Of a stretch of 64,000 nucleotides of DNA, positions 11,787-21,735 are shown piece after piece. Below the pieces are notes generated by a model. It ran no database searches. It saw nothing but the letters and a program-made list of their open reading frames with translations, and was not told the DNA's origin. Origin of the DNA: JAVBLG01 sp031553655 (GTDB lineage: Bacteria; Desulfobacterota; Desulfovibrionia; Desulfovibrionales; Desulfovibrionaceae). Every line of letters begins with the position of its first letter. The stretch's first letter is position 1. The stretch is from positions 1-64,000 of the forward strand of contig JAVBLG010000025.1 of NCBI GenBank assembly GCA_031553655.1. The letters are read 5' to 3'. Made by a program: the position numbers and the translations under genes.

Positions 11787-12263
11787 TTATGAGCGTAAAT
11801 GCTCCAAACTAAGCAGTGAAGAATCTTTAATTTCTTCCATGGCGGGATAACTGTGGGTCTGCTTGATGCCCGAAATCTGGGAAAGAACGCGCCCGAGAAA
11901 ATCACGATAAGTAGCCATATCCGCCACACGGACTTTCAAAAGATAATCATACCCTCCAGTAACCATATGGCATTCTTGAATTTCTTTGATATTCATAACT
12001 GACGCCTCAAAGTTTTCAAGCGATTCTTCAGTGATGCGATCAAGAAGAACCCACACAAAAACCGTCAGTCCAAGGCCCAGACGCGACGCCGACAAATTGG
12101 CGGAATAACCGCTAATAAAACCTTCGCTCTCCAAAGCTTTGACGCGCTCAAGACAGGGCGTGGCGCTCAGGCCCACCTGCTTGGCCAGAGAGACATTTGT
12201 TGTCTTCCCGTCCTTTTGCAGTATAGATAAAATCTCAATATCAATTTGATCCAGCTTGCGCAT
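11787..12263 (-). CDS. Lrp/AsnC-family transcriptional regulator
   Basis: Amino-acid responsive DNA-binding protein of 158 residues. The N-terminal helix-turn-helix is MRKLDQIDIEILSILQKDGK with VSLAKQVGLSATPCLERVKALE. The C-terminal RAM/ACT-like effector domain (about 65-150) includes NIKEIQECHMVTGGYDYLLK and DMATYRDFLGRVLSQISGI. Start at 12263 gives the canonical family N-terminus; a longer frame to 12362 would only translate the dispersed repeat at 12283-12362. That repeat lies just upstream, so the promoter must be within or beyond it. Ligand unknown; the neighbouring proC makes amino-acid control plausible. Confidence 0.9.
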   Translation of the reverse strand: MRKLDQIDIEILSILQKDGKTTNVSLAKQVGLSATPCLERVKALESEGFISGYSANLSASRLGLGLTVFVWVLLDRITEESLENFEASVMNIKEIQECHMVTGGYDYLLKVRVADMATYRDFLGRVLSQISGIKQTHSYPAMEEIKDSSLLSLEHLRS

Positions 12264-12282
12264 CCAACGCTCCAGTTTAGCA

Positions 12283-12362
12283 AATAAAAGTTTTGAAAGG
12301 ATGGGAGGGGGTTTGGGGGAGGGAGTGAAAAATTTTTCAAAATTTTTCCCTCCCTCCCCCAA
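12283..12362 (-). repeat. 80-base dispersed repeat carrying a hairpin terminator, copy 2
   Basis: Inverted copy of 6528-6607, matching at 74 of 80 positions, including the 30-base tail beyond the hairpin. It starts 7 bases after the uvrA stop and is oriented as in the ackA copy, so it should terminate uvrA. The G-rich and C-rich arms flank an A/T core that forms the second half of the stem. Confidence 0.8.
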
Positions 12363-12368
12363 GCTCGC

Positions 12369-15230
12369 TTACTTGTCAAAAAACTTTCCGGTAACCGAAT
12401 GCGGATCGCGAATAATCGCTTCCGGCGTGCCTTGCGACACAATCAATCCGCCGCTTTCTCCGCCGCCGGGTCCAAGGTCGATCACATGGTCCGAGGCCAT
12501 GATCACATCAGTATTATGTTCAATTACCACCACGCTGGCGCCTTTGTCCACCAGTTGATTAAGCACGCTGATCAGCTTACCTACCTCGTGCATGTGCAGG
12601 CCGGTTGTGGGTTCGTCCAGAATGTACACCGTGCCCGGCAAGGTTCTTTTACCCAGTTCTCGTGAAATTTTGATGCGTTGGGCTTCGCCTCCGGAAAGAG
12701 TGGTGGCCGGTTGCCCCAAGCGCAGGTATTCCAGGCCCACATCTTCCAATATGGCCAGACGGCGTTCCAGAACCGGATAATTGGAGAAAAATTTACGGGC
12801 TTCGGCTACGGACAGATCCAACACTTCGGCAATGTTAAGGCCTTTGTAATGCACTTCCAGAGTTTCATGATTGTAACGGCGGCCATGGCATATGTCGCAG
12901 GTTACGTGTACGTCGGGCAGGAAGTGCATTTCCACCTTGATTTGCCCGTCACCGCTACAGGCTTCGCAGCGGCCGCCGCTAACGTTGAAGCTAAACCTGC
13001 CGGGGGCATAACCTTTTTTACGCGCATCCTGAGTCATGGCAAAAATATTTCTGATTTCGTCAAACACCTTGGTATAGGTGGCCGGGTTGGATCTCGGCGT
13101 GCGCCCGATAGGGGTCTGATCAATGGATACAATGCGCTCCACGGCCTGAATGCCCTCAATGCCCATTATGCTGCCCGGATGCTCCACCTTGATACCGTGA
13201 TACAGGGCCAGATGTTTGTAGAGAGTGTCTACCACCAGCGAGCTTTTGCCCGAGCCGGAAACCCCGGTTACACAGGTGAGCACGCCCAGCGGAATGCGGC
13301 AGTCAATATTTTGCAGATTGTTGGTGGTAATGCCTTTTAGTGTAAGCTCGCCTTTGGCTTTGCGACGCTCCGAAGGCACGGGAATGAACTCGTCGCCGCG
13401 CAGATAGCGCGCCGTGAGCGTGTCGGCCGATTGTAGAAGCTTTTTCACCGGCCCGGAGAACATGATTTCGCCGCCGAGCATGCCGGAGCCCGGCCCCAGT
13501 TCAATTACCGTGTCGGCCTCGCGAATGGTGGCTTCGTCGTGCTCCACCACCAACACGGTGTTACCCCGCCGTTGCAGGCCGCGTAATGTGGAGATCAGGC
13601 GCACATTGTCCTTAGGGTGCAAACCTATGGACGGCTCGTCAAGCACATAGGTAACTCCCACCAGCCCGGAACCGAGCTGCGAAGCCAGGCGGATGCGCTG
13701 AGCCTCGCCGCCCGAGAGAGTGGACATGGTGCGCCCAAGGGAAATATAGTCCAGCCCAACGTCGCGCATAAACGACATGCGGTGCCGCAGTTCTTTCAAA
13801 AGCGGCTCGGCAATCAAGGTATGCCGTCCCTTGAATTCCAATTTTTGCAGCCAGTCCAGGGCGCGGCCGACGGAAAGCGAGCAAAAGTCATGGATACTTT
13901 TGCCCTGCACTTTCACGGCCAGGGCCTCGGGCTTGAGACGCGCCCCCCGGCAATCAGGGCATTCGGTGGACTGCCTGAAGCGCGAAAGCATATCGCGCCA
14001 GGCTTCGCCATAATTCATGCCCTGTTCCAACAGATTGACCACACCGGGCCAGCGTTGTTCGCTTACGGCCACATTTCGGGACTGGGCTGCATCCACCGGC
14101 ACCGATCCGCCCATCCAGTTGCGCTTCAGTCCGCTGTCTTCCGGCGGAAGCGGGTTGCCTTTTTCGTCTTCACCGTAAAAGAGCAGCATCCAGCTGTCCT
14201 TGGAAAAAAAAGTCAGCGGCGTGTCCAGGTTAAATCCGTGGCGCGTGCCAAGAGCCTCCAGGGCGTCGAAATAACGTTCCTTTATTTTGCCTGACCAAGG
14301 CAGCAACGCGCCCTGGCGGATGGAAAGCCCCTTGTTGGGGGCAATCAACCCCGGCTCGAAATAGTCCACACTGCCGAGGCCCAGGCAGCGCGGGCAAGCC
14401 CCTTGCGGGCCGTTGAAGGAAAAAAGCTGCGGCGAAAGCTCCGGCAGGCTCACTCGGCAGTCAGAGCAGGCCGAAAGGGTGGAATGCACAATATCTCCGG
14501 TCAGCGGGCCGTCCAACACCTGTAAAATGATGCGTCCCTCGCCCCGGGTCAGTGCCAGTTCAAGCGAATCGGCCAGACGCGAGCGAATGCCTTCTTTAAT
14601 AATCAGCCGATCCACCACCAGGTCGATATCGTGCTTCTTGTTCTTGTCCAGCTCCGGGAATTCGTCCAGATTGAAAACGGCTCCATTCACCCGCACCCTG
14701 GCAAAGCCCTCGCCCTTGAGCTTTTTGGCCCGATCCTGATGCGTGCCCTTCTGTCTTTCCACTAATGGAGCCATTAACAGACACTTGGTGCCTTCGGGCA
14801 TGGCCAGGATGTCAGCGATAATTTCGTCAACGGAACGGGCATCTATGGGTTTGCCGCACACCGGGCAGTGCATGCGCCCCAGTCTGGCAAAAAATACGCG
14901 CAGAAAATCGTGTATTTCCGTAACCGTGCCCACTGTGGAACGAGGATTTCGGGCATGGCCCTGCTGCTCCAGAGAAATGGCCGGGGACAACCCCTCGATT
15001 TTTTCCACATCAGGTTTGTCCATTTTGGGCAAAAATTGACGGGCGTAGGCCGAAAGAGATTCCACATATCGACGCTGGCCTTCAGCGTAGACAATGTCAA
15101 AAGCCAAGGTGGATTTGCCTGAGCCGGATGGCCCGCAAACCACCACCAGTTCGTCGCGGGGAATGTCGAGGTTGAAACCTTTGAGATTGTGCTGGCGCGC
15201 GCCTTCTATATGGATGCAGGATTTGCTCAT
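12369..15230 (-). CDS. uvrA: Excinuclease ABC subunit A
   Basis: DNA-damage recognition ATPase of nucleotide excision repair; dimerises and loads UvrB. At 953 residues it is full length. It has two ABC ATPase halves: Walker [13 protein letters not shown] near residue 33 and [12 protein letters not shown] near 645, each with an LSGGEAQRI signature. Zinc-binding cysteines are visible as CPVCGKP, CSDC with CPRC, and CEAC with CDIC. The start [19 protein letters not shown] is canonical. It is monocistronic, with an 80-base repeat acting as probable terminator. A 61-base gap separates it from the DUF554 gene on the same strand. Confidence 0.97.
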   Translation of the reverse strand: MSKSCIHIEGARQHNLKGFNLDIPRDELVVVCGPSGSGKSTLAFDIVYAEGQRRYVESLSAYARQFLPKMDKPDVEKIEGLSPAISLEQQGHARNPRSTVGTVTEIHDFLRVFFARLGRMHCPVCGKPIDARSVDEIIADILAMPEGTKCLLMAPLVERQKGTHQDRAKKLKGEGFARVRVNGAVFNLDEFPELDKNKKHDIDLVVDRLIIKEGIRSRLADSLELALTRGEGRIILQVLDGPLTGDIVHSTLSACSDCRVSLPELSPQLFSFNGPQGACPRCLGLGSVDYFEPGLIAPNKGLSIRQGALLPWSGKIKERYFDALEALGTRHGFNLDTPLTFFSKDSWMLLFYGEDEKGNPLPPEDSGLKRNWMGGSVPVDAAQSRNVAVSEQRWPGVVNLLEQGMNYGEAWRDMLSRFRQSTECPDCRGARLKPEALAVKVQGKSIHDFCSLSVGRALDWLQKLEFKGRHTLIAEPLLKELRHRMSFMRDVGLDYISLGRTMSTLSGGEAQRIRLASQLGSGLVGVTYVLDEPSIGLHPKDNVRLISTLRGLQRRGNTVLVVEHDEATIREADTVIELGPGSGMLGGEIMFSGPVKKLLQSADTLTARYLRGDEFIPVPSERRKAKGELTLKGITTNNLQNIDCRIPLGVLTCVTGVSGSGKSSLVVDTLYKHLALYHGIKVEHPGSIMGIEGIQAVERIVSIDQTPIGRTPRSNPATYTKVFDEIRNIFAMTQDARKKGYAPGRFSFNVSGGRCEACSGDGQIKVEMHFLPDVHVTCDICHGRRYNHETLEVHYKGLNIAEVLDLSVAEARKFFSNYPVLERRLAILEDVGLEYLRLGQPATTLSGGEAQRIKISRELGKRTLPGTVYILDEPTTGLHMHEVGKLISVLNQLVDKGASVVVIEHNTDVIMASDHVIDLGPGGGESGGLIVSQGTPEAIIRDPHSVTGKFFDK

Positions 15231-15291
15231 TCTATATTACCTGTATGGCACAACTATATATGGTTATAATTTATTCGTTTGTTGCATTGTA

Positions 15292-15978
15292 CTACATAAA
15301 CACGGAAACAAGAATGACAACCACTACCAGCGAAGGCAGCATATTGGCCAGTGGTATACGCACAAGCTCAAGTAAATTCAGCCCGATACCCATAATAAGA
15401 ATGCCTCCGGTGGCGGAAAGCTCGTTAATCATGGTTGGGGTGAGCATGGATTGGAGCATGGAAGCGCCAAAAAGCAGCGCGCCCTGATATACAAAAACGG
15501 CAATGGACGCGCAGGCCACGCCCAGCCCCATGGCCGAGGCCAGGGCTATGCTGGCGAAGCCGTCCAGAATGGACTTGGTGTAAACAATATTGCGCTCGCC
15601 TTGCAGCCCTTCCTCAATAGATCCCAGAATGGCCATTGCCCCGATACAAAAAATAACCGAACCCGTGACAAACCCTTCGGTAAAACGCGGATTAGAAGAC
15701 TTGAGGCGCGTTTTCAACTTGTTGCCCAGGCTTTCTATGCCGTTTTCCAGATGCAGCAGTTCTCCTGCTATGGACCCGGTCAAAACGCTGAAAATCAGGA
15801 TCAGCGGATTGCCGGTTTTCAGGGCCGACTGAATGCCCAGCAGCAAAACGCACAAGCCAAGCCCCTGAAAAACAATTTGCCTTACTCGTTCGGGCAGCCT
15901 GGCCCCGAGCAACATGCCGATAACACCTCCGCCAATCACCGCGGCAGCGTTAACCAAGGGGCCTATTGGAACTATCAT
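15292..15978 (-). CDS. DUF554 family membrane protein
   Basis: Integral membrane protein of 228 residues and unknown function, related to the YdfK/YqgA family. About six to seven hydrophobic segments are visible: [19 protein letters not shown], the run around [69 protein letters not shown], and the C-terminal [18 protein letters not shown] with [11 protein letters not shown]. The motif [19 protein letters not shown] is typical of the family. It is divergent from flgI, separated by only 83 bases, so it occupies the place where flgH would be expected in related genomes. Confidence 0.88.
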   Translation of the reverse strand: MIVPIGPLVNAAAVIGGGVIGMLLGARLPERVRQIVFQGLGLCVLLLGIQSALKTGNPLILIFSVLTGSIAGELLHLENGIESLGNKLKTRLKSSNPRFTEGFVTGSVIFCIGAMAILGSIEEGLQGERNIVYTKSILDGFASIALASAMGLGVACASIAVFVYQGALLFGASMLQSMLTPTMINELSATGGILIMGIGLNLLELVRIPLANMLPSLVVVVILVSVFM

Positions 15979-16061
15979 AATGTTTTCCTTAAAAAAATAT
16001 TTTATAGGTACGAAAAGTGCAATAACACTGTCCAGATGATTCCAGACAAGGAGAAAATGTC

Positions 16062-17174
16062 ATGAATTTGACCAAAAGGGAAATGCTGTGCGCCAAGGCG
16101 ATGATTTTTATCTTCGTCATGCTCTGGTCTTCAACAGCGCATGCCGTGCGCATCAAGGACATCGCGACTTTTTCCGGGGTGCGCGACAACCAGCTCATCG
16201 GTTACGGGCTGGTTATCGGCCTTTCTGGCACCGGCGATAAAAAGGATTCCCTTTTCACCACAAGTTCCATAGTTAACATGATGGATCGCATGGGTGTAGG
16301 CGTAGACGCCAATAAGGTCAAGGTAAAAAACGTGGCTTCGGTTATGGTTACGGCGCGCATGCCTGTTTCGGCCAAGCCCGGAACCAAGCTTGACGTCACG
16401 GTTTCGTCGGTTGGCGACTCCACCAGCCTTTACGGCGGTGTGCTGTTGCAAACCGCTCTAAAGGGCGTGGACGGCAAAATTTACGGTCTGGCCCAGGGCC
16501 CCATGGTCATCGGCGGTTTTTCGGCCACCGGCCAGGCGGCCACTACCTCCAAAAACGTGGCTACCGTGGGCAACGTGCCCGGCGGCCTGATTGTGGAAAG
16601 GGCTATTCCCTTTAATTTCAATGATCAAGATAATCTTACCCTCAATCTTTCCACGGCCGACTTCTCCACAGCTCAGCAGATAGCCGAAAGGCTCAATTCC
16701 ACCATGGGCGGGCGCTTCGCCAGAGCCATCGACGCAACTTCTGTTTCCATGTCCGTGCCGCCGCAATATAGGGGTAACCTGGTTCCGCTGATGGCTTCGG
16801 TGGAAAACTTGGAGATATCCCCGGACACCGCAGCCAAGGTGGTAATCAACGAAAGAACCGGCACTGTGGTTTTGGGCAAGGATGTGCGCATTTCCCGCGC
16901 GGCTGTGGCCCACGGCAATTTGCAGATAACGGTTCAGGAATCACAGCAGGTTTCGCAGCCTGGCCCGTTCTCGTCCGGGCAGACCGTGGTTACGCCTACC
17001 ACAGACATCAATACCCGCGAGGAACAACGTCGCCTGATGGTTGTGGAAGGGGCCACTTTGCAAGAGCTGGTGGACGGGCTTAACGCCATAGGAGCTACCC
17101 CGCGCGACCTTATATCCATACTTCGCTCGCTCAAGAGTTCCGGCGCGCTGCATGCGGAACTGGAGGTCATGTAA
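16062..17174 (+). CDS. flgI: Flagellar P-ring protein FlgI
   Basis: Forms the periplasmic P ring around the flagellar rod. It has 370 residues with an N-terminal Sec signal peptide ([15 protein letters not shown], cleavage expected after AHA near residue 28). The mature start [20 protein letters not shown] and [15 protein letters not shown] are family hallmarks, as is the C-terminal [23 protein letters not shown] at 16062 follows AAGGAGAAAATGTC. The stop is immediately followed by the flgJ ATG. No sigma-54 or sigma-28 sequence was recognised in the 83 bases upstream. FlgF, G, A and H, which usually precede flgI, are not in the window. Confidence 0.96.
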   Translation: MNLTKREMLCAKAMIFIFVMLWSSTAHAVRIKDIATFSGVRDNQLIGYGLVIGLSGTGDKKDSLFTTSSIVNMMDRMGVGVDANKVKVKNVASVMVTARMPVSAKPGTKLDVTVSSVGDSTSLYGGVLLQTALKGVDGKIYGLAQGPMVIGGFSATGQAATTSKNVATVGNVPGGLIVERAIPFNFNDQDNLTLNLSTADFSTAQQIAERLNSTMGGRFARAIDATSVSMSVPPQYRGNLVPLMASVENLEISPDTAAKVVINERTGTVVLGKDVRISRAAVAHGNLQITVQESQQVSQPGPFSSGQTVVTPTTDINTREEQRRLMVVEGATLQELVDGLNAIGATPRDLISILRSLKSSGALHAELEVM

Positions 17175-18980
17175 ATGAACGCCATTGCCAATACCGTAAA
17201 CCAGAACACGGTTCGCCAGGACAATAATGTCAAGGAAATGCAGGAACGCAGCAGGCAGATCGATTCGCTGAAAAAGAGCCTCAGGCCGGAAGTGGACAAG
17301 GAAAAGAAGCTGCGCGAAGCCTGCGAAGGCTTTGAATCCATCTTCATTCAGAAAATGTGGGAACAGATGCGCGCCACTGTGCCCAAGGGTGGACTTTTGC
17401 AGGGCAAGGAAGAACAGCATTGGCAGAATATGTTCGACCAGGAGCTGGCCAAAAAAATGACGTCGGCCGGCGGCATAGGCATAGCCGACATGATGTACGA
17501 GCAGCTCTCGCGCAATCTGGTGTCGGCCAGCCGCACCACCGCGTCCGCCATTTCCCAGCAGAATTTGGAAAGCAACGGGAAAGCCTTTTCGCCCGCGCCC
17601 ATTTCCCTTATGGAAAAGCCCTCGGGTAAGGCACAAAAGTCTGTTGCATCCGCCGACAAGCTGGGCGCGGCAGGGCTGTATGAAGAAGCCAAAGCCCCTG
17701 AAGCCGCATCCGCCGACTCCAGGCCTTATAACCGGCACGCGACAAATACTCCGGTTACGGTAAACAATGTCGATGCCTACAAGGCCTCGGACGAAGCCAA
17801 CGGCACCCCTCCGGAAGTGCAGAAGGCGCTTGATGACTTACGCGCCAAAAACCACGCGCTGGCCGGCACTTCACCGCTCTTTACAGCCACAGCCCCGACG
17901 GCCGGAGCCGCGGCATATGCGGCCAACGGCCAGCCCACGGCCAATTTCATGACTGCGGCCAACCAGGTTCCCGGCGCGGCCTACCAGCCGACGGCAAACA
18001 ACATGGCCCCGGGCGCGGCCTACCAGCCGACGGCAAACAACATGGCCCCCGGCGCGGCCTATCAGCCGTTGGTAAATAACCAGACCCCGGGCACGGCTTA
18101 CCAGCATACAGCAAACAACATGACCCCGGGTGCGGCTTACCAGCCGATGACAAACAACATGCCCCCTGGCGCGGCTTACCAACCGGCGGTAAATAATATG
18201 GCCCCTGGCGCGGCTTATCAGCCGTCGGGAAATAACCCGGCTCCAGGAGCGGCTTACCAGCAGGCCGGAATCAATCATATGGCGGGAACAACTAATCAGC
18301 AGGCTGCCGGAATGGATGCAACGCAGGGCGGCCCGGTAAAAACCACTTTTACCACCAACATTCCTCCCAAGCCCGCCAGCGGACGACGCGTCACCAGCCC
18401 CAGGCAGAGCAAGGGGGATGTAGCCGGTAGAAACCCGGCCATTCCGTCCATCAGAGTATTGAACTCCGACGGAAATAATAATGCCGCGCAGAAAGCCGGG
18501 GCGGCACAACAGGTTGGGGCGGCACAACAGGTTGGGGCGGTGCAACAGGCTGGAGCTATGCAACAGGCTGGAGCTATGCAACAGTTTGGAGCGGCACAAC
18601 AAGCAGAGGCTATGCAACCAGGAGCGGCGCAGGGCGCGCAATTTGCGCCGTATGCCACTCCCCAAAATGCGCCTCAGGGCATGACTCAATCCGCGCCCTC
18701 TCAAACAACGTCCCCTGGCGCGCCCTTCGGGCCGCAGGCCATGGCCGCGCCTCAGGGCGTAGCGCAGCCTGTTGCTCCTTATGCGACAACTATGCCTCAA
18801 GGAACCATGCCCCCCAACATGCCCACGGCTCCCGGTTCACCAATGGCCCCCAATGTTCCGGCAGCTCCGCAGGCCATGGTTCCGCCAGCGCCTCAGGTGC
18901 AGAAGACATCGGTAATTCGCCAGGGCAAGCGTGATATTTTCAAGTCCAATGTAAGCGGCCCCGTGATACCGGAAGTTTAA
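17175..18980 (+). CDS. flgJ: FlgJ-like rod-binding protein with a long repetitive tail
   Basis: The N-terminal rod-binding domain (about residues 30-120) contains LREACEGFESIFIQKMWEQM and the segment GGIGIADMMYEQLSRNL, as in FlgJ. There is no muramidase/glucosaminidase domain. From about residue 125 on, the 601-residue protein is A/P/Q/N-rich. Residues about 261-376 are eight clear and one decayed 13-residue repeat of the type NNMAPGAAYQPTA, and residues about 440-490 are six-residue GAAQQV-type repeats, then a P/A/Q/M-rich stretch. Single-domain FlgJ proteins in related bacteria are near 100-200 residues, so about 400 residues are extra. It begins directly after the flgI stop, so the two are co-translated. 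The tail is probably disordered and exported; its role is unknown. Confidence 0.88.
   Translation: MNAIANTVNQNTVRQDNNVKEMQERSRQIDSLKKSLRPEVDKEKKLREACEGFESIFIQKMWEQMRATVPKGGLLQGKEEQHWQNMFDQELAKKMTSAGGIGIADMMYEQLSRNLVSASRTTASAISQQNLESNGKAFSPAPISLMEKPSGKAQKSVASADKLGAAGLYEEAKAPEAASADSRPYNRHATNTPVTVNNVDAYKASDEANGTPPEVQKALDDLRAKNHALAGTSPLFTATAPTAGAAAYAANGQPTANFMTAANQVPGAAYQPTANNMAPGAAYQPTANNMAPGAAYQPLVNNQTPGTAYQHTANNMTPGAAYQPMTNNMPPGAAYQPAVNNMAPGAAYQPSGNNPAPGAAYQQAGINHMAGTTNQQAAGMDATQGGPVKTTFTTNIPPKPASGRRVTSPRQSKGDVAGRNPAIPSIRVLNSDGNNNAAQKAGAAQQVGAAQQVGAVQQAGAMQQAGAMQQFGAAQQAEAMQPGAAQGAQFAPYATPQNAPQGMTQSAPSQTTSPGAPFGPQAMAAPQGVAQPVAPYATTMPQGTMPPNMPTAPGSPMAPNVPAAPQAMVPPAPQVQKTSVIRQGKRDIFKSNVSGPVIPEV
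17955..18302 (+). repeat. 39-base coding tandem repeat in flgJ
   Basis: About nine direct units of 39 bases encode the 13-residue repeat with the PGAAYQ core. The first units are nearly identical (17979-18066), and later units diverge, mostly in the first four codons. The repeat keeps frame throughout. Confidence 0.85.
18487..18640 (+). repeat. 18-base coding tandem repeat in flgJ
   Basis: About seven to eight units encode six-residue GA(A/M/V)QQ(V/A) repeats. Adjacent units are near identical (GGTTGGGGCGGCACAACA type). This is a second, unrelated repeat array in the same tail. Confidence 0.8.
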
Positions 18981-18988
18981 TTCAACGT

Positions 18989-19004
18989 CGGCACACTGCT
19001 TGCA
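18989..19004 (+). promoter_or_regulatory. Candidate sigma-54 promoter of flgN-flgK
   Basis: CGGCAC-N5-TTGCA matches the -24/-12 consensus TGGCAC-N5-TTGCA at all but the first position. It lies 82 bases before the flgN ATG, in the only gap of this flagellar block upstream of flgN. Confidence 0.7.
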
Positions 19005-19085
19005 TAAACAGAAACAAAGATTCAAATCCGGGCAGACAGCGGCATATTTTGCCACATCAGCCGGAAAAACACCGGAGCGCGAAAA

Positions 19086-19550
19086 ATGTACAACATAATC
19101 CACAGCGGGCTTGAACGCCAGAACAAGGCACTACAGCTTTTGCACGAACTTTTGCGGGAAGAATATCAGCTTTTGCTCTCGCGCGACACCGACGCCGTGG
19201 TAGCTCAGGAATTTTCCATACACGAACTGTTGCGCCAGGTCGGCAATGAAAAGATATTGATCATCAGGCTGCTCGACGGCGGCAAGGTGCGGCATTATGC
19301 CGAGTTGTTGCCCGAGGAACAAGGCGAGCTCATCATGGAACTTTACAATGCCATAGATGACTACGAGCAGATTTGCTCGCGCCAGGCTTCGCGCAATGCC
19401 GAGCTTTCTCTGATGCTGCTTGACCACAGCCAGCGCACTCTAAAGGAATTGCACGGTTATGTAGCTCCCCGCATCGCGCAAACTTATGGCCGGCGCGGCT
19501 GCATGACCCAGCTCAGACCCCAGGCCTCTTATCTTTCCGGGAGAATGTAA
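19086..19550 (+). CDS. flgN: FlgN-like flagellar export chaperone
   Basis: Predicted cytoplasmic chaperone for FlgK and FlgL. It has 154 residues and is almost entirely helical (QNKALQLLHELLREEYQLLL, then EFSIHELLRQVGNEKILIIR). Position directly before flgK, size and helical pattern fit the FlgN family; sequence identity in this family is low, so the call leans on context. ATG at 19086 is preceded by GGAGCGCGAAAA. The stop TAATG overlaps the flgK ATG by one base, indicating coupling. FlgM, which often precedes flgN, was not found: the 105-base gap upstream has only a sigma-54 promoter. Confidence 0.82.
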   Translation: MYNIIHSGLERQNKALQLLHELLREEYQLLLSRDTDAVVAQEFSIHELLRQVGNEKILIIRLLDGGKVRHYAELLPEEQGELIMELYNAIDDYEQICSRQASRNAELSLMLLDHSQRTLKELHGYVAPRIAQTYGRRGCMTQLRPQASYLSGRM

Positions 19551-21727
19551 TGGCTATCAACAGTCTGCTGAACATAGGCAATACCGCTCTCACCGCGAGC
19601 CAGGCGTCAATCACGGTTACAGGCAATAACATTGCCAACGTCAACACCGAGGGTTACAGCCGCCAGTATGTGGTGCAGACCGACGCGGCGGCATTGACCA
19701 TGCGTCCCGGCCAACAGGGCCAGGGCGTCAAGGCTCAAGAAATTATGCGCCGGTTCAGCTCCTTTCTGGAAAAATCCTACGTACAGCAGTCCAGCCTTAC
19801 CTCACGCTGGAGCGAGCAAAGCACAGTTATGCAGAGCGTTGAAAATATTTTCAACGAAGCCAACCGTACCGGCATAAGCTCGCAGATGAACACATTTTTC
19901 AAAGGCTGGCAGGATCTTTCCCTGCGCCCGGAAGACACGGCCACCAGAACCGACCTTATTTCCCAGGCCGACAGCCTCGCCCTGTTGATGCGCGACAGCG
20001 TAGCCGCAATCAAAAATATTCAGCGGGATATGAACACCGCTATTGATGATCAGGTAAAAAAGACCAATGAGCTTGTCACCAGCATAGCTGAAGTCAATGC
20101 CCAGATCGAAGCCAATACCATAGCAGGCATGAGCAACCCCAACTCGCTCATGGACAAACGCGACAGCCTCACTCGCCAGTTGGCCGAATGCCTTGATATT
20201 GAAGTGCAGGATCGCGGCGGCGGCGACTACAGCATTTCCACTGCCAACGGTATGCCTCTGTTGGAGGGGAACAAAACTTACAGCATTGAAGTTATGCCTT
20301 CGTACAGTGAAAGCAATCTCACCACCGGCTCGGACTTTAAGGGAGAGATTAAGTTCCAGGGTACGGATTCGCATGAATACACCGTGGAAATGGTGAAGGG
20401 CGGCACGGCCGGAAAGGCCGGCGACCCCAACAATCCCACTTTCCGCGTGTCGCTCGACGGCGGCAAGACCTGGCTCAAGGATGACGACGGTAATGAGCTC
20501 AATTATGAAGTAACCTACAGCGGAGCCGCCGGCACTGACGGGGAAACCGACCCCGTGCAGGTGAAAAATCTGAAGATTTCTTTCACCAGCGCTCAAAATT
20601 TGGCCGGGCAGGCAGACAACGATCCCACTCGTAATGACCCGTCCAACCCTGCCGGCGACCGCTTTACCGTGGTGCCCAAGGAAGGTCTGTACTGGATTTC
20701 GCCCAGCAAGGGGCCTCAGAACATCACGCCCCAAATTTATTTTGACGGCACCGACAACACCAGCCGCGTGCATGGCGGCAAGCTGGCTGCTTATTACAAT
20801 GTGCGCGACGACAATTGCGGCCGCTACATAGACGAGCTCGACGCCGTAAGCAACAGCCTGATATGGGAAGTGAACCGCCTGCATAGCCAGGGCGTGGGCA
20901 CGTCCAATCTCACCTACGCTCAGGGCAACTACCCGGTGGACGGCAGAGACATCCCCCTGGGCATGGCGCAGAGCGGTCTGCCCTATTGGGATCGTCTGGA
21001 ATCGGGCAATGTGAACCTCTTTGTTTATGACGACAAGGGTGAGCTCCTTATTGAAAAACCTATCGATTTCACCGGGCTGGGCACTCCTGCCGGAAACGAC
21101 TCCAATTTTGATCCCGAAAGGCACAGCCTCGCGGACGTTCGCGACGCCATAAACAATACCTATGGAGGCAAGTTGCAGGCTGACATCATAGACCAGCAAC
21201 TGGTGCTTACCGCCGCCAAGGACACAACCTTTGCCTGCGGCTCCGACACCAGCGGCCTTATGGCGGCCCTCGGCATCAATACTTTTTTCGCCGGCTCCAA
21301 GGCTGAAGACATCGCGGTCAGCGACGACGTGCGCAACGACCTCACCCGCCTGGCAGCCGCCAGTGTGGACGGGCAGCAGCAGGTAAACGACGGCGACAAT
21401 ACCACCGCCCAGGCCATTGCCGCTCTGGCTGAGCAAGCCGTGCGTATCTCCACAACCTGGAAGACAAGCAAGGGGCTCAGTCTCAACACCTACTACAATA
21501 ATACAGTGGCTGTGGTGGGAGCGGATACTCGCGCGTGCAAGCTCAACTCTGAATACAACACCGCGCTTTCACAGGATCTGGATGACCGCGCCTCGGCCGT
21601 GTCGGGGGTGAGCCTGGACGAAGAAATGAGCAACCTCATAAAGTTTCAGCATTCCTACACTGCGGCGGCCAAGCTTATTACCACCGCCGACCAGATGATA
21701 CAGACGATTCTTGGCCTCAAGCAATAA
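19550..21727 (+). CDS. flgK: Flagellar hook-associated protein FlgK (HAP1)
   Basis: Hook-filament junction protein secreted by the flagellar export system; 725 residues. The N-terminus SLLNIGNTALTASQASI with VTGNNIANVNTEGYSRQ is the flagellar rod/hook signature. The C-terminus (SNLIKFQHSYTAAAKLITTA, then DQMIQTILGLKQ) completes the coiled-coil D0 domain. The central region (about 230-420) is variable and contains an Asp-box sequence SLDGGKTW. The ATG overlaps the flgN stop. A 114-base perfect-looking hairpin lies just downstream and may end the transcript. Confidence 0.95.
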   Translation: MAINSLLNIGNTALTASQASITVTGNNIANVNTEGYSRQYVVQTDAAALTMRPGQQGQGVKAQEIMRRFSSFLEKSYVQQSSLTSRWSEQSTVMQSVENIFNEANRTGISSQMNTFFKGWQDLSLRPEDTATRTDLISQADSLALLMRDSVAAIKNIQRDMNTAIDDQVKKTNELVTSIAEVNAQIEANTIAGMSNPNSLMDKRDSLTRQLAECLDIEVQDRGGGDYSISTANGMPLLEGNKTYSIEVMPSYSESNLTTGSDFKGEIKFQGTDSHEYTVEMVKGGTAGKAGDPNNPTFRVSLDGGKTWLKDDDGNELNYEVTYSGAAGTDGETDPVQVKNLKISFTSAQNLAGQADNDPTRNDPSNPAGDRFTVVPKEGLYWISPSKGPQNITPQIYFDGTDNTSRVHGGKLAAYYNVRDDNCGRYIDELDAVSNSLIWEVNRLHSQGVGTSNLTYAQGNYPVDGRDIPLGMAQSGLPYWDRLESGNVNLFVYDDKGELLIEKPIDFTGLGTPAGNDSNFDPERHSLADVRDAINNTYGGKLQADIIDQQLVLTAAKDTTFACGSDTSGLMAALGINTFFAGSKAEDIAVSDDVRNDLTRLAAASVDGQQQVNDGDNTTAQAIAALAEQAVRISTTWKTSKGLSLNTYYNNTVAVVGADTRACKLNSEYNTALSQDLDDRASAVSGVSLDEEMSNLIKFQHSYTAAAKLITTADQMIQTILGLKQ

Positions 21728-21735
21728 AACATTGT

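Noticed and set aside
12264..12362. Longer start for the Lrp-type regulator
   Set aside because: The extra 33 residues translate only the dispersed terminator repeat, and residue 34 begins the canonical family N-terminus.
17955..18302. Repeat array considered as CRISPR
   Set aside because: Units are contiguous 39-base coding repeats in frame with flgJ, with no spacers and no cas genes.
19802..21436. A 544-residue open frame antisense to flgK
   Set aside because: It has no family features or ribosome-binding site, and flgK on the plus strand has full family motifs. Long antisense frames are common here because of the GC-rich third codon positions.
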